The notes: a model not told the origin generated them from the letters alone. 60,086 bases of DNA from CAYLJO01 sp964383905 (GCA_964383905.1 CAYLJO010000006.1:1-60086); one strand, 5' to 3'; numbered from the stretch's first letter, positions 42,980 to 52,306 are shown. Translations and numbers: made by a program.

Positions 42980-43040
42980 AACGTATTTAAAGTGGTTTCC
43001 GCCTGACTTTTGCCTTTTACCTTTTGCCCTTTGCCTTATT
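42980..43040. repeat. GTGGTTTCCGCC / GGCAAAAGG-type repeat, second copy
   Basis: AAGTGGTTTCCGCCTGACTT then TTGCCTTTTACCTTTTGCCC. Direct copy of the element at 41956-42062, overlapping the end of galE. Confidence 0.75.
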
Positions 43041-44016
43041 CTTTGTACCCGTTCGGATGCTGCTGCATCCATTTCCAGGCCGACTCGATAATAAGGCGCA
43101 AATCCTGCATGGCGGGCCGCCAGCCAAGCTCGCCCTTAATCTTTTCCGAACTCGCGATCAGGACGGCGGGATCGCCCGGTCTGCGCCGGCTGACGCGCAC
43201 GGGAATGTCTCGGCCGGTGACTTCGCGCGCCGTCTCGATCACCTCACGCACGGTGTAGCCCCTACCGCCACAGCCCAGGTTGTAAATACCGCTGCGCTCG
43301 TCGAGGATGCGGAAAGCGAGGATGTGGGCGCGCGCGAGGTCGACCACGTGTATGTAATCACGGACGCACGTACCGTCGCGCGTCGGGTAATCATTTCCGT
43401 AGATTTCGACGTACTCGCGCCTCTCCGCTGCGGCTTGCAGGACCAGTGGAATAAGATGCGTTTCGGGATTGTGCGACTCGCCGCACCGGGCCGTGGCTCC
43501 GGCGGCGTTGAAGTAACGCAGGCTTGCGTAGTGAATACCGTACGCTTCGTCGTACCAGCGCAGCGCCTTCTCGAAGGCGAGTTTGGATTCCCCGTAAGGA
43601 TTGGTCGGGTTTGTCGGATCATTCTCTTCAATCGGCTGTTTCGCCGGCTCGCCATAGGTGGCGGCGGTTGAGGAGAAGACGATGCGCCGGACGCCCGTAT
43701 CGCGCATCGCGTCGAGCAACGCGAGCCCGACGACCACGTTATTACGGTAGTACTTTGACGGGTTCTGGACCGACTCGCCGACGAGCGAGTCGGCCGCCAT
43801 GTGAATGACCGCCTCGATGTGATCGTCGGCGAGAGCGGGACGCAGGGTTTCACCGCTCATCAAATCCGCTTCGATGAGCTTCGCGCCCGGCACGACCGCC
43901 TCACGGTAGCCTTTATAAAGGCTGTCATAAACGACCACCTGGTGGCCGTCTTTGAGCAGCTCTTCGGTGACCACGCTGCCGATGTAACCGGCCCCTCCCG
44001 TCACGAGTACTCGCAT
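43036..44016 (-). CDS. galE: UDP-glucose 4-epimerase
   Basis: 326 residues from ATG 44016. Rossmann motif VLVTGGAGYIGSVV, SSTAATYGEP with the active Ser/Thr, YGESKLAFEK with the YxxxK pair, and GTCVRDYIHVVDLA. It interconverts UDP-glucose and UDP-galactose for surface polysaccharides. Full length. Confidence 0.93.
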   Translation of the reverse strand: MRVLVTGGAGYIGSVVTEELLKDGHQVVVYDSLYKGYREAVVPGAKLIEADLMSGETLRPALADDHIEAVIHMAADSLVGESVQNPSKYYRNNVVVGLALLDAMRDTGVRRIVFSSTAATYGEPAKQPIEENDPTNPTNPYGESKLAFEKALRWYDEAYGIHYASLRYFNAAGATARCGESHNPETHLIPLVLQAAAERREYVEIYGNDYPTRDGTCVRDYIHVVDLARAHILAFRILDERSGIYNLGCGGRGYTVREVIETAREVTGRDIPVRVSRRRPGDPAVLIASSEKIKGELGWRPAMQDLRLIIESAWKWMQQHPNGYKE

Positions 44017-44166
44017 AATATTTCCCCGGCCGGCTCGACGCTTACGACAAAGACGTGACGCGGCCCGCATGCGGCCTTACTAAATTAATTGGAATTGAAA
44101 AGCGTGTGCCATGATAGCACACGCTCTTCCTGAAACCTCACCGGCCCGGCCTTGAGCGTTATCTTC

Positions 44167-44733
44167 CTACCCGTGCCCCTCTGCGGCACGGACGGAGATA
44201 AGAAGTAGATCCACGGCGTTAATCTTGATGTTATGGAGTAAGAGACTGCTCCCGGACAATTTCTGCTCGTAAAGCTTTCGCCGGCCGAGGTAGGCTTCAT
44301 AACCGGGTGTGGCCTGCGCCGGAAGCTTCGGGACGGGCTCTGTTCGCACGACCTGCTGGCCTGTTTTATCTTGTGGGTACCCGATCTCATTGATCAGATC
44401 AGAGATGGCGGCCTCGTCTGCGACCGTAACGGCCGCTCGCAGCATGCTCCTGGCGATATCGCGCGCAAAGATCCCATTCGTCTTGTGATCCACGAAAGAC
44501 CGGTTGAGCAGCAGGCCCATCGCGACGATGCGGTCTTGTGGATCGACCGTCACATTCACCATCACGAGCTCACGGAAGTCGCCGGCTCTGGGTTTGAACG
44601 TCACGACAGTGCGGCCTTCTTGCAAGCCTTCCGATCTTCCCGTCTCGCCAAGATTAAAGAAGGTAAAGAAATCTGTTTTTTTCGCGTCTGCAAGCCGGTC
44701 GCCAAGCCGGGCAAAAGCAGGTGGCGACGCCAT
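44167..44733 (-). CDS. Putative exported protein of unknown function
   Basis: About 188 residues from ATG 44733 (ASPPAFARLGDRLADAKK). The frame is open to 44925, but the extra N-terminus is encoded by the repeat at 44748-44845 and reads as basic low-complexity sequence, so the start is uncertain; a longer form with the hydrophobic SSFICLILMASPPAFA would give a signal peptide. The domain (FFTFFNLGETGRSEGLQEGR) is not recognised. Confidence 0.6.
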   Translation of the reverse strand: MASPPAFARLGDRLADAKKTDFFTFFNLGETGRSEGLQEGRTVVTFKPRAGDFRELVMVNVTVDPQDRIVAMGLLLNRSFVDHKTNGIFARDIARSMLRAAVTVADEAAISDLINEIGYPQDKTGQQVVRTEPVPKLPAQATPGYEAYLGRRKLYEQKLSGSSLLLHNIKINAVDLLLISVRAAEGHG

Positions 44734-44747
44734 GAGGATGAGACAGA

Positions 44748-44845
44748 TAAAAGAAGAGACGCGAGAAGAGACGCGGAGATAAAAGAGCTTTTCCCTGCGT
44801 CGCCGCGTCTGCGCGTCGCCGCGTCTCTTCTCGCGTCTTTTCATC
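44748..44845. repeat. GAGACGCGG-type hairpin
   Basis: AAAAGAAGAGACGCGAGAAG at the left and CGCCGCGTCTCTTCTCGCGT at the right pair in an imperfect hairpin. Related in words to 31896-31971. Overlaps the end of the next gene. Confidence 0.7.
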
Positions 44846-45602
44846 TTTCTGCTTTCATCTTTTCGGGGGCGGCTGCGTCCTTCCGCGCCCCATCGTTCTG
44901 CACGTAATAGAGGATGCGGCTGCAATTATCACACGTGATTACTTCGTCGCCGCGCCGTACTTCTGCCATCACTTGCGGGCGCAGGGACATGAAGCAGGCG
45001 GTGCAGGACCCGTTGCGCGCTTCCGCCACCGCGATACCGTCGCGTATGCGTGCGCTGATACGTTTATAAAGCGCGCTCATCTGTTTCGGCAGGGCCGCGA
45101 GAAGGCGCTCGCGTTCGGCGCGGCGCGCGCTGAGCTGCTCCGCCTGGGTAATCGTTTGCCGTTCAAAGGCTTTAACCCGCTCTTCCATTTCGGCGCGGAG
45201 CTTGGTGATCTCCGGCTCACGCTCCTTGAGCAGGGCTTCAGCCTTTTCGAAGGTTTCCATCTTTTCGAGGATCTGCGTCTCGAGCTGCGAGATATGCTTG
45301 CGGGCGGCGTCGGCCTCGCGGATCGCCGCCGTGTACTCCTCCTGTTTTTTCGAGGACATCAAATTTCGTTCGGCGCGTTCGGCCTTGGCGCGCGTTTCCG
45401 CCAGCTCGATCTCAAGCCGTGAGCGTTCGCTTCTTGCCTCGTCGCGCTCTAATTCCAGCGCGCGAAATTCAAAGGCGCGCTGATCGAACTCTTTTTCGAT
45501 CTCGGCGCGCCTCTGGGGTATCGCTTCTATTTCGGCCTGTAGTCTGCGTATGCTGGTGTCTGCGTTCTGCAAAGCGATCAACTGCTCTAATTCCGCTTTC
45601 AC
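44841..45602 (-). CDS. Coiled-coil protein with C-terminal zinc ribbon (zf-RING_7)
   Basis: 253 residues. Residues about 1-185 form a long coiled coil (LIALQNADTSIRRLQAEIEA onward). The C-terminal part has CTACFMSLRPQVMAEVRRGD and CDNC, a four-cysteine zinc ribbon. This is the CT398/HP0958 family, which binds nucleic acid or flagellar/secretion partners. The exact role here is unknown. Confidence 0.88.
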   Translation of the reverse strand: MKAELEQLIALQNADTSIRRLQAEIEAIPQRRAEIEKEFDQRAFEFRALELERDEARSERSRLEIELAETRAKAERAERNLMSSKKQEEYTAAIREADAARKHISQLETQILEKMETFEKAEALLKEREPEITKLRAEMEERVKAFERQTITQAEQLSARRAERERLLAALPKQMSALYKRISARIRDGIAVAEARNGSCTACFMSLRPQVMAEVRRGDEVITCDNCSRILYYVQNDGARKDAAAPEKMKAER

Positions 45603-45740
45603 TCTGTTGGTCTCCTTAAAAGATCATGAAGGACAAAAGTATAAATCAAGACTTCTTCCAAACTAACGATCATCACATATTCGCCCCGCAGGCGCAAGCA
45701 GCGGCAAAGCCTGGTAGTGTCCTAAATCTGTGTTGCTGAT

Positions 45741-45959
45741 TCAAAGTAGGCCTACAGTTTTCAGTATCGCGATTATTCCTAGGCTGACAAAGAGCAATCC
45801 GACCCCGCCGCGCAGCACTTTGGTAACGATCTTCGGAATACCCATAGCTTGGTCAAAAGGGTTATTAGACCAATCGTGATGGGGTTTGGTTAAGACCGTA
45901 TAGAGCGCGAAAGCGCCCATGCCGATCAGCACTAATCCCAAAATTATTCGCACGACCAT
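45741..45959 (-). CDS. Small two-helix membrane protein
   Basis: 72 residues with hydrophobic segments near 4-22 (IILGLVLIGMGAFALYTVL) and 52-70 (GVGLLFVSLGIIAILKTV). Hydrophilic middle with HHDWSNNPFDQAMG. Function unknown. The gap 45603-45740 contains TAGTGTCCTAAATCTGTGTT, which resembles an IS end but stands alone. Confidence 0.6.
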   Translation of the reverse strand: MVVRIILGLVLIGMGAFALYTVLTKPHHDWSNNPFDQAMGIPKIVTKVLRGGVGLLFVSLGIIAILKTVGLL

Positions 45960-45965
45960 AACGAA

Positions 45966-46046
45966 CTATCCTAGCAGTTCTTTTAGTTCCCAAACATGCT
46001 CAGTAATTCGGGCTTCCATCGCCGGAGCGCAGCAAGCTGTACTGGT
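45966..46046 (-). pseudogene. Possible 3' remnant of a transposase
   Basis: The end of the frame reads TACCAPAMEARITEHVWELK then ELLG, close to the C-terminus of IS1-like transposases (PAMAAG-TDHVW-LEELL type). No other part of the gene is found. The match is from memory. Confidence 0.4.
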
Positions 46047-46080
46047 GATAAGGATGAAGCTTATATTCACTTTGAAATTA

Positions 46081-46118
46081 GAAAGCCTCTTCAACTTTTC
46101 ATCATCGAAGAGGCTTTC
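46081..46118. terminator. Hairpin after the S8 protease gene
   Basis: GAAAGCCTCTTC (46081-46092) pairs perfectly with GAAGAGGCTTTC (46107-46118). T-runs are weak on both sides, so it is a probable but not certain terminator for the minus-strand protease gene. Confidence 0.6.
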
Positions 46119-46146
46119 AAGTTTTAGAGAGTTCGTGTCAGGTGTT

Positions 46147-47571
46147 TCATTCCGCGTTGACAGCTTTCGCCGCGTTGATGCGGCCGCCCGTCTGGACTTT
46201 CCCTTTGAGCGCAGGCAAGGGATCAACTGACTTGAAAATGCGCTCGCGCAAGTCATCAACTGAAAGACCTGGCTCAACCGAAAGTATCAGCGCCGCCTCG
46301 CCCGCGACCATCGGCGTCGCCATCGACGTCCCCGAAGCTTCCTTGAAATCGTTGCCCAGCCACGTGCTCAGGATTTCCACGCCGGGAGCAGCCACGTGCA
46401 CGCTCTTCGCGCCGTAGTTGGAGAACGAGGCCAATTCGTCGTTACGGTTGGTCGCGGCGACGCTGATGATGTTGGGCACGTCGTAGCTCGCGGGGTAATG
46501 CGGCGAGCGGTCGGCGTCCGAGCTGGCGTTACCGCTGGCGGCGACGAACAAGATGCCCGCTTCGTAGGCCTTTTGGATCACGTCCTTGAGCGCCCTGGAG
46601 CTTTGCGTCGAGCCCCAACTGGCGCTGATGATGCGCACATTTACGCCGGCCTTTTTGCGGTCGATCACGTAATTGATGCACTCAACCGCATCTTTGGTCG
46701 TGCCGAACCCGCCCGCCGTCATAAACTTCAACGGCATGATCTTCACGTCCCAGTTGACGCCCGCAATCCCGATATCGTTGTCCCCCTCCGCGCCGATGAT
46801 TCCGGCGCAGTGGGTGCCATGGCCGTTCTCGTCCATCGGGTCGCCGTTGGTGTCAACGGAATTGAAGCCGTGCTGGTCGTCGATCGTGCCGAGCTGATCA
46901 TCCCGGTAAGGGGCGATGCTGTCGGGGCGCACCCACATATTATTGAGGAGGTCGGGGTGCAGGTAATTGACGCCACTATCCAGGACGGCGACGACCACAT
47001 CATCATCCCCCGTAGTCTTCTCCCACGCCCGCTTTGCGCTGATGTCGGCTTTGGGCTGCCCGCCGCGCTGGCCTGTGTTTTCCAGCGCCCACTGCTCGCC
47101 GAACATCGGATCACTCAAATCAATGTCGGAGGCTTCATCGCTGCCGGACGTCTCCTCGGCCTCGCCGCCGTTAGAGTTCTCGTTCTCTTCCTGGTCCAGA
47201 TTGATGATCGAGTTCGGCTCGGCGTATATGACTTCGGGCAGCGCTCGGTATTCGTCGGCGACCTCACCGGCAGTCCTGCCGTCTTCGTCCTCGATCACCT
47301 CAAGCCCGTCGACGGCCTCGATCTGGTCTTCGAGCCGCTCGTGATGACTGAAGACGATCTCTCTGATCCGATCAAAGGTTGTGCCTGCACGAAAGCGCAC
47401 GAGCACTTCCGCTTTTTGCTCGTGGCTCTTTTGCGCGACCGTGGCCTTATTTTCAACATGCGAGCTGTTCCCCCACTCGTGGTGCCAGCGGCGCAATTGA
47501 CCTGCGAACGCGGCGACCAGAATAACGGTCAACGCCAGCGCGAGATGTCCGAGAAGATTATGTCGGTTCAT
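46147..47571 (-). CDS. Subtilisin-like serine protease (S8), secreted
   Basis: 474 residues. N-terminal hydrophobic anchor or signal (LLGHLALALTVILVAAFAG), a propeptide to about residue 150, then the catalytic triad: Asp in VVVAVLDSGVNY, His in GHGTHCAGIIGA, Ser in GTSMATPMVAGEA. Prodomain and layout resemble fervidolysin-type proteases. Likely exported and self-processed; substrate unknown. Confidence 0.92.
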   Translation of the reverse strand: MNRHNLLGHLALALTVILVAAFAGQLRRWHHEWGNSSHVENKATVAQKSHEQKAEVLVRFRAGTTFDRIREIVFSHHERLEDQIEAVDGLEVIEDEDGRTAGEVADEYRALPEVIYAEPNSIINLDQEENENSNGGEAEETSGSDEASDIDLSDPMFGEQWALENTGQRGGQPKADISAKRAWEKTTGDDDVVVAVLDSGVNYLHPDLLNNMWVRPDSIAPYRDDQLGTIDDQHGFNSVDTNGDPMDENGHGTHCAGIIGAEGDNDIGIAGVNWDVKIMPLKFMTAGGFGTTKDAVECINYVIDRKKAGVNVRIISASWGSTQSSRALKDVIQKAYEAGILFVAASGNASSDADRSPHYPASYDVPNIISVAATNRNDELASFSNYGAKSVHVAAPGVEILSTWLGNDFKEASGTSMATPMVAGEAALILSVEPGLSVDDLRERIFKSVDPLPALKGKVQTGGRINAAKAVNAE

Positions 47572-47584
47572 AGCCTCACCTCAA

Positions 47585-47673
47585 CTTCAAGTCTTAAGTC
47601 TGGAGTCCAGAGTCTGGAGTCTAAAGAGTCAAATTGACTCCGGACTCTCTAGACTCCAGACCCTGGACTTCTT
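47585..47673. repeat. GGAGTCTAGAGTC-type hairpin
   Basis: AAGTCTGGAGTCCAGAGTCT at the left pairs with GACTCTCTAGACTCCAGACC at the right. Same word type as the hairpin at 55887-55938 (both contain AAATTGACT at the loop). Confidence 0.75.
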
Positions 47674-47674
47674 C

Positions 47675-47953
47675 TCAAATACGGTAATTGGAGCCTTTAA
47701 AATTAACAAGCCGGACTTGATGATCGTTCGCGCGATACTCGTAGCCGCCTTGGCCCCCGGCGCTCAGCCGTATACGCCAGCCGGGCGTAATCATTTGGCC
47801 GCTCATCTCATCTTCGACGGGCGCGCCCAGCGCCATGTCCGGGAAGTCCGCCTGCTCGACCGCGTCTTCTTTAATCTCTTTTTCAGAGACCCCAAGCCGC
47901 CGTGCGAGGTCGACGCGTGCCCGCTTGATCGCATCTTCTTTGCTCACGGCCAT
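47675..47953 (-). CDS. Hypothetical 92-residue protein
   Basis: Begins AVSKEDAIKRARVDLARRLG and ends YRANDHQVRLVNFKG then SNYRI. The middle GWRIRLSAGGQGGYEYRAND suggests a small beta-rich domain. No signal peptide. Function unknown. The gap 47954-48137 shows no other gene. Confidence 0.65.
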   Translation of the reverse strand: MAVSKEDAIKRARVDLARRLGVSEKEIKEDAVEQADFPDMALGAPVEDEMSGQMITPGWRIRLSAGGQGGYEYRANDHQVRLVNFKGSNYRI

Positions 47954-48137
47954 CTTCTGATCGCTCCCCTAAGTAAAATAACTCGAATTCCTTACCACAT
48001 CAAACGCTGCCTAGGCGACCTTGTTCCGGGCTTTCCCGCCACGGCCGCCCCTCTGACGTATTGTGCGCCCGCGCGGGTTGCTTCGTCAAAGCTTCGGAGA
48101 CGAAACCTGCGCCGCCATCTTATCCATATCTGCCGGA

Positions 48138-48902
48138 CTATACCAGATCACCGAATTGATGCTGCAGCAATGCCGTGACGGTAATGGCGGCCGTCTCCGC
48201 ACGCAGCGTACGCCCGCCGAGCGTAATTATGCTCCAGTCTGCGTCATGAGCCTGCGCCATCTCCTCACCGGACCACCCCCCCTCTGATCCGACCAGGGCC
48301 AACACCCTTTGCGGTCGTGGCGGCAACTGTTTGACCGCTTCAGCAAGTCCCTGACCGTCGCGCTCGGCAAACATCAAATTACACGCTTCGGGGCGTGCCG
48401 AAGACTTGTCTATGAGTGCTTCGAAAGCGAGAGGCAGATTGATCTCCGGCACGCGCGACCGTCCGGACTGCTTGGCCGCTTCCAGCGCGATGCGTTGCCA
48501 GCGGTCCGTGCGCCGCGATGCTTCCTGCGCGTCTCGCACGCGTACGTCGGCCAGTTTCGTGATCACGGGGATAATACGCGCAATCCCCAGCTCCGTCGTT
48601 TTCTGGACAACAAGGTCGAATTTTTCGCCCTTGAGCAATGCCAGCGCCAGCGTTAAATGAAGCGGCGATTCGGGGCGCGCGGGCGCGACCTCCCTGTCCA
48701 GGCTGAGCTTCGCCGCGCTGCGATTATTCTCTTCGACAACGCAGCTATACTCCTTTCCCTCGCCGTCGAACACAAACACTTCGTCGCCGCGCCTCAAGCG
48801 TAAAACATCATGAAGATGTCGCGCTTCATCTTGCGCAAGCGTCACAGCCGTTCCGTCCGGCGCGAACGCACCGGGGGGGGCATAAAATCGGCGGCGCGTC
48901 AT
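48138..48902 (-). CDS. rsmE: 16S rRNA m3U1498 methyltransferase
   Basis: 254 residues. SPOUT-class enzyme: LVVQKTTELGIARIIPV, ALVGSEGGWSGEEMAQA and the knot region ITLGGRTLRAETAAITVTA. It methylates U1498 of 16S rRNA with SAM. Followed at a distance by prmA and era, other translation genes on the same strand. Confidence 0.93.
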   Translation of the reverse strand: MTRRRFYAPPGAFAPDGTAVTLAQDEARHLHDVLRLRRGDEVFVFDGEGKEYSCVVEENNRSAAKLSLDREVAPARPESPLHLTLALALLKGEKFDLVVQKTTELGIARIIPVITKLADVRVRDAQEASRRTDRWQRIALEAAKQSGRSRVPEINLPLAFEALIDKSSARPEACNLMFAERDGQGLAEAVKQLPPRPQRVLALVGSEGGWSGEEMAQAHDADWSIITLGGRTLRAETAAITVTALLQHQFGDLV

Positions 48903-48996
48903 ATTATTAAGTTACGGGTCTGGCTCAACCGAATATAGATGCGGCATCACATGCCTTTTTGCCGCTGTAGCCAACTGGCAGCAGCGCTTCGTCAAA

Positions 48997-49172
48997 GCCC
49001 CAGCGGGGCGGAATGTTTATAGTCTCAGGAAAGAATAAGAACCCGAGCTCCGTTAGGAGCGGTATGTCATATGCTGCTAAGATCTCAACTTCAGTAAAAC
49101 ATGTCGCTCCTAACGGAGCTTCGCATCTATTCTGCACCGGGCGCTATAAACATCTCGTCCCTCCGGGACTCA
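48997..49172. repeat. Large palindromic REP-like element
   Basis: Outer arms ATGTTTATAG (49013-49022) and CTATAAACAT (49144-49153); inner arms of 16 bp at 49046-49061 and 49105-49120, each holding its own CTCC-GTTA-GGAG mini-hairpin. AGCCCCAGCGGGGCG-type flanks. A half copy lies at 55816-55886. It fills most of the 48903-49237 gap; a 70-codon frame over it is not a gene. Confidence 0.8.
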
Positions 49173-49237
49173 AGAGCAGGACGATATTAATAATTTTCAA
49201 ACCGAGGCCTTGGTCATTCCGAAACCCGAAACTGTTG

Positions 49238-50119
49238 TCAGACCACTATTGCGACCCATTCGCCGTCGGCAGCAACTTCGCATGGCTCGTTGACGCCCAG
49301 CTCGCGCAGGCGCGATCGGATTAGACCCAGTTGCGCATCAAGAATTCCGCCGAGGATCAGCCGCTCGCACGTCGCGCCGATGAGCGTGGGCAGGAGCGGC
49401 ACGATCACGTCCGCCGTAAGATTTGCGCACACACACGCGGCCGAGGCCGTCGACGTATCGTCAATCGTACCGACACGAAAGTTGATGCGGTCCCCGACGC
49501 CATTCAAAAATGCGTTCTCGCGCGCGATGCTAATGGCGGCGGCGTCCGTATCGCACGCCTCGATGCGGGCATGGGGGAAAAGCCTGGCGGCGGCGATGGC
49601 CAGAATGCCTGTACCGGTCCCGACATCAAGAAAGCTCCCCCCTTCAAAATATCTCTCGAGGGCGGCAAGGCACAGGCGCGTCGTCTCGTGCGTACCGGTG
49701 CCGAAAGCCATGCCGGGTTCGATGCGGATGACGAGCCGCCCCGGCGCGTCTTCAACTTCGCCCCACGGCGGGGCGATGATGAAACGCCGGCCCACGGCGA
49801 CCGGCTGCCAGCTCTTTTTCCACTCCCCGAGCCAGTCTTTATCCGCGACTTCGCGGAGCCGCATGTCCAGCACTGATGACGCCGGAAGATTGTATAGGCG
49901 CAACGCATCGAGCAGTGCCGCATGCGTCTGCTCGCGTTCCGGCGGCTCTTCGAAGTAGGCAACGACCCGCGCCGCTGCGCCGCTTTCGTCTAAAGTTTCG
50001 GTGCCGAGCGCGCCCGCTTCCATCAAAGCGTACTCGGCGGCCTCGCGCGCCGCCCGCTCCACGGTGACGTCAAGGGCGTACCACGCGCGCGCGGCTTTGT
50101 GCCCGTCTTCCTCGCTCAC
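49238..50119 (-). CDS. prmA: Ribosomal protein L11 methyltransferase
   Basis: 293 residues. SAM-binding FLDVGTGTGILAIAAARL, the PrmA-type AFGTGTHETTRLCL and CANLTADVIVPLLPTL, cited in part. Trimethylates L11. Its start overlaps the era stop by 4 bases, so the two are coupled. Confidence 0.92.
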   Translation of the reverse strand: MSEEDGHKAARAWYALDVTVERAAREAAEYALMEAGALGTETLDESGAAARVVAYFEEPPEREQTHAALLDALRLYNLPASSVLDMRLREVADKDWLGEWKKSWQPVAVGRRFIIAPPWGEVEDAPGRLVIRIEPGMAFGTGTHETTRLCLAALERYFEGGSFLDVGTGTGILAIAAARLFPHARIEACDTDAAAISIARENAFLNGVGDRINFRVGTIDDTSTASAACVCANLTADVIVPLLPTLIGATCERLILGGILDAQLGLIRSRLRELGVNEPCEVAADGEWVAIVV

Positions 50120-51033
50120 GCTCCTCTACCCTTGACCCCGAGGTCGTTAAGCAGGCCGGTCCTGTCGCGCCAGCCCGCTTCGACCTTGACGAAGAGCTCG
50201 AGATGGCAGCGATGGCCGAGCAGGCGCTCTATGTCGCGGCGCGCGCGCGTGCCGATCTCCTTAAGCTGTTCGCCGCCCTTGCCGATGATGATTCTCTTCT
50301 GGCCCGGGCGCTCGACAAAGACGGCGCAGTGAATGCGCGTGAAATCTTCGCGCTCTTCATCAAACTTTTCTGTCACGACCGCCGTGACGTAAGGGATCTC
50401 CTCGCCGGTGGTCTGCAAAATCTTTTCGCGCACGATCTCGGCAACAAGCGAGCGCAGCGTTTGATCAGTCAACTCGTCTTCCGCGAAAATGGCCTCGCCT
50501 TCCGGCAGGTGCTTGATGACCTCCTTGAGGAGGACGTCGACCATGTCGCCCTTGAGCGCGGAGAGCGGAATGACTTCACGCCAATCGTATTGACCGGCGT
50601 ACCACTCGATCAACGGCAGCAGCTTCGACTTTTCCGCCAGCTTATCCGTTTTATTCAGCAGGAGCAGCGCGGGCTTGCCGGACTGTTTGACGAGGTCGAG
50701 CACGAAGCGATCGCCGTTGCCGGTGGAGACGGAAGCGTCGCGGATCAGCAGCACGAGGTCTACGCCTTCGAGCGCATCGTGTACGGCGGCCATCATGCGG
50801 CGATTGAGCAGGTGGCCGGGCCTGTGTACGCCGGGCGTGTCCACCAGCACGATCTGCCCTTCGGGTCGCGTAATAACGCCCTGAATCTTGTAGCGCGTCG
50901 TCTGTGGCTTATTGGATACCGCCGCGATCTTTTCGCCGACGAGGCGATTCAGGAGCGTAGACTTACCCGCATTCGGCCGCCCGATCAGCGCAACGTATCC
51001 ACTGCGATAACTCTTTACGCTATTAGCCATCAA
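50116..51033 (-). CDS. era: GTPase Era
   Basis: 305 residues. G1 GRPNAGKSTLLN, G2/G3 region with KPQTTRYKIQG and VDTPGVHRPGH, G4 NKTD, and a C-terminal KH domain with IIGKGGEQLKEIG. Era helps 30S ribosome assembly at the 3' end of 16S rRNA. Start 51033 or 51030. Translationally coupled to prmA. Confidence 0.95.
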   Translation of the reverse strand: MMANSVKSYRSGYVALIGRPNAGKSTLLNRLVGEKIAAVSNKPQTTRYKIQGVITRPEGQIVLVDTPGVHRPGHLLNRRMMAAVHDALEGVDLVLLIRDASVSTGNGDRFVLDLVKQSGKPALLLLNKTDKLAEKSKLLPLIEWYAGQYDWREVIPLSALKGDMVDVLLKEVIKHLPEGEAIFAEDELTDQTLRSLVAEIVREKILQTTGEEIPYVTAVVTEKFDEEREDFTRIHCAVFVERPGQKRIIIGKGGEQLKEIGTRARRDIERLLGHRCHLELFVKVEAGWRDRTGLLNDLGVKGRGA

Positions 51034-51064
51034 TATTGGTCAGAGAGACAAAAGACGAGCGCAC

Positions 51065-52237
51065 TTATCTTCTATTTCGTCCCTTATTCTGCGCCATCTC
51101 GCCGTTGAGCTTGAGGATCTCCAGCGTCATTTCCGCCGAGGCGTACATGTCTTTGACGTCGAGCCACTCGCTGACGGTGTGGATGGCGCGCATCCCCGTG
51201 CCGAGGTTGGCGCATTCGATCCCTTTGCGGTTGAAGATATTAGCGTCGCACCCGCCGCCGGAAGCCAGCGTATTGACCTGCTTGCCGAGACGCGCGGCGG
51301 CCCGGATGACGAGCTGGACGACGCGCGAGCTGTCGGGCACGTCCATCGCCGAGTACTCGGGCTCGACCACCGATTCCACCCTCGCCTTGGTCGTCTTGCC
51401 CGCCACCGTCACCTCGTATTTTGCGGCCGCCTCCTCGAAGCACTTGACCATGTGATCGCACTGCGCCTTGAGCTTCCCTTCGTTGAGCGAGCGCGCCTCG
51501 CCTTTGAGCACGACGAGGTTGGTAATAATGTTGGTCGCTTTGCCGCCTTCGATGACGCCGATGTTGGCGGTCGTCTCCTCGTCGATCCGGCCCAGCCTCA
51601 TGGCGGCGATGGCTTCGGCGGCAATACTGATCGCGGAGATGCCTTCTTCGGGCGCGACGCCGGCGTGCGCTTCCAGGCCGTGGACTCGAAACTCAAGGTG
51701 ATTGGCCGAAGGCCCCTTCGTGAAGAGGAAGCCCGGGTCATCCGAATCGAACACGATGCCGTAGCGCGCCCGGATCCTGGATACGTCCAGATTTTTGGCG
51801 CCGAGCAGGCCGACCTCCTCGCAGATCGAGAAGACGGCTTCGATGTCCGTGTGCGGGATCTTCTGCTCGTTGAGGCAGCGGATGGTCTCGAGAATGACGG
51901 CGCAACCCGACTTGTCGTCGCCGCCGAGCACCGTCGTCCCGTCGGTGCGGATGATGTCGCCTTCGACGATAGGCTTGACGCCTTCGCCGGGCACGACCGT
52001 ATCCATGTGCGCGCTCATCATGATCGGCTCGGCATTCGGGATCGTGCCCTTGAACCGCGCGATGACGTTGCCGGAGTTTCCGCCGACCTTCTCGCCCGCG
52101 TCATCGATCTCTACTTCCGCGCCCATCTCTTCACAATATTTTTTGATGCGCTCGGCGATGTCGCGTTCCTGGCGTGAATGGCTGTCGATCTGGACCAGTT
52201 CGAGGAGCAGATTCTTGATGCGCTCTTGATTAATCAT
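51065..52237 (-). CDS. M20-family metallopeptidase (tripeptidase-like)
   Basis: 390 residues. Metal-binding HMDTV (H, D), LGGDDKSG with the bridging Asp, and SICEEVGLLGAKNLD with the catalytic Glu; C-terminal His in MRAIHTVSEW. Closest in type to PepT-like aminopeptidases. Cytosolic, no signal peptide. It lies just upstream of era with a 31-base gap, probably in the same transcript. Confidence 0.9.
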   Translation of the reverse strand: MINQERIKNLLLELVQIDSHSRQERDIAERIKKYCEEMGAEVEIDDAGEKVGGNSGNVIARFKGTIPNAEPIMMSAHMDTVVPGEGVKPIVEGDIIRTDGTTVLGGDDKSGCAVILETIRCLNEQKIPHTDIEAVFSICEEVGLLGAKNLDVSRIRARYGIVFDSDDPGFLFTKGPSANHLEFRVHGLEAHAGVAPEEGISAISIAAEAIAAMRLGRIDEETTANIGVIEGGKATNIITNLVVLKGEARSLNEGKLKAQCDHMVKCFEEAAAKYEVTVAGKTTKARVESVVEPEYSAMDVPDSSRVVQLVIRAAARLGKQVNTLASGGGCDANIFNRKGIECANLGTGMRAIHTVSEWLDVKDMYASAEMTLEILKLNGEMAQNKGRNRR

Positions 52238-52306
52238 TATTCACCTCAATCTGAGATCTTGGGTTTGCGAGCCGAAATGATCCTACTACACGCCGCAACC
52301 CCGATG

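Noticed and set aside
45700..45725. TAGTGTCCTAAATCTGTGTT as an IS end
   Set aside because: Resembles ends of some IS256-like elements, but no partner end or transposase is found within reach, so not called as an element.
48925..49137. 70-codon frame on the minus strand in the gap before rsmE
   Set aside because: It lies over the palindromic repeat element; its codons are explained by the repeat.
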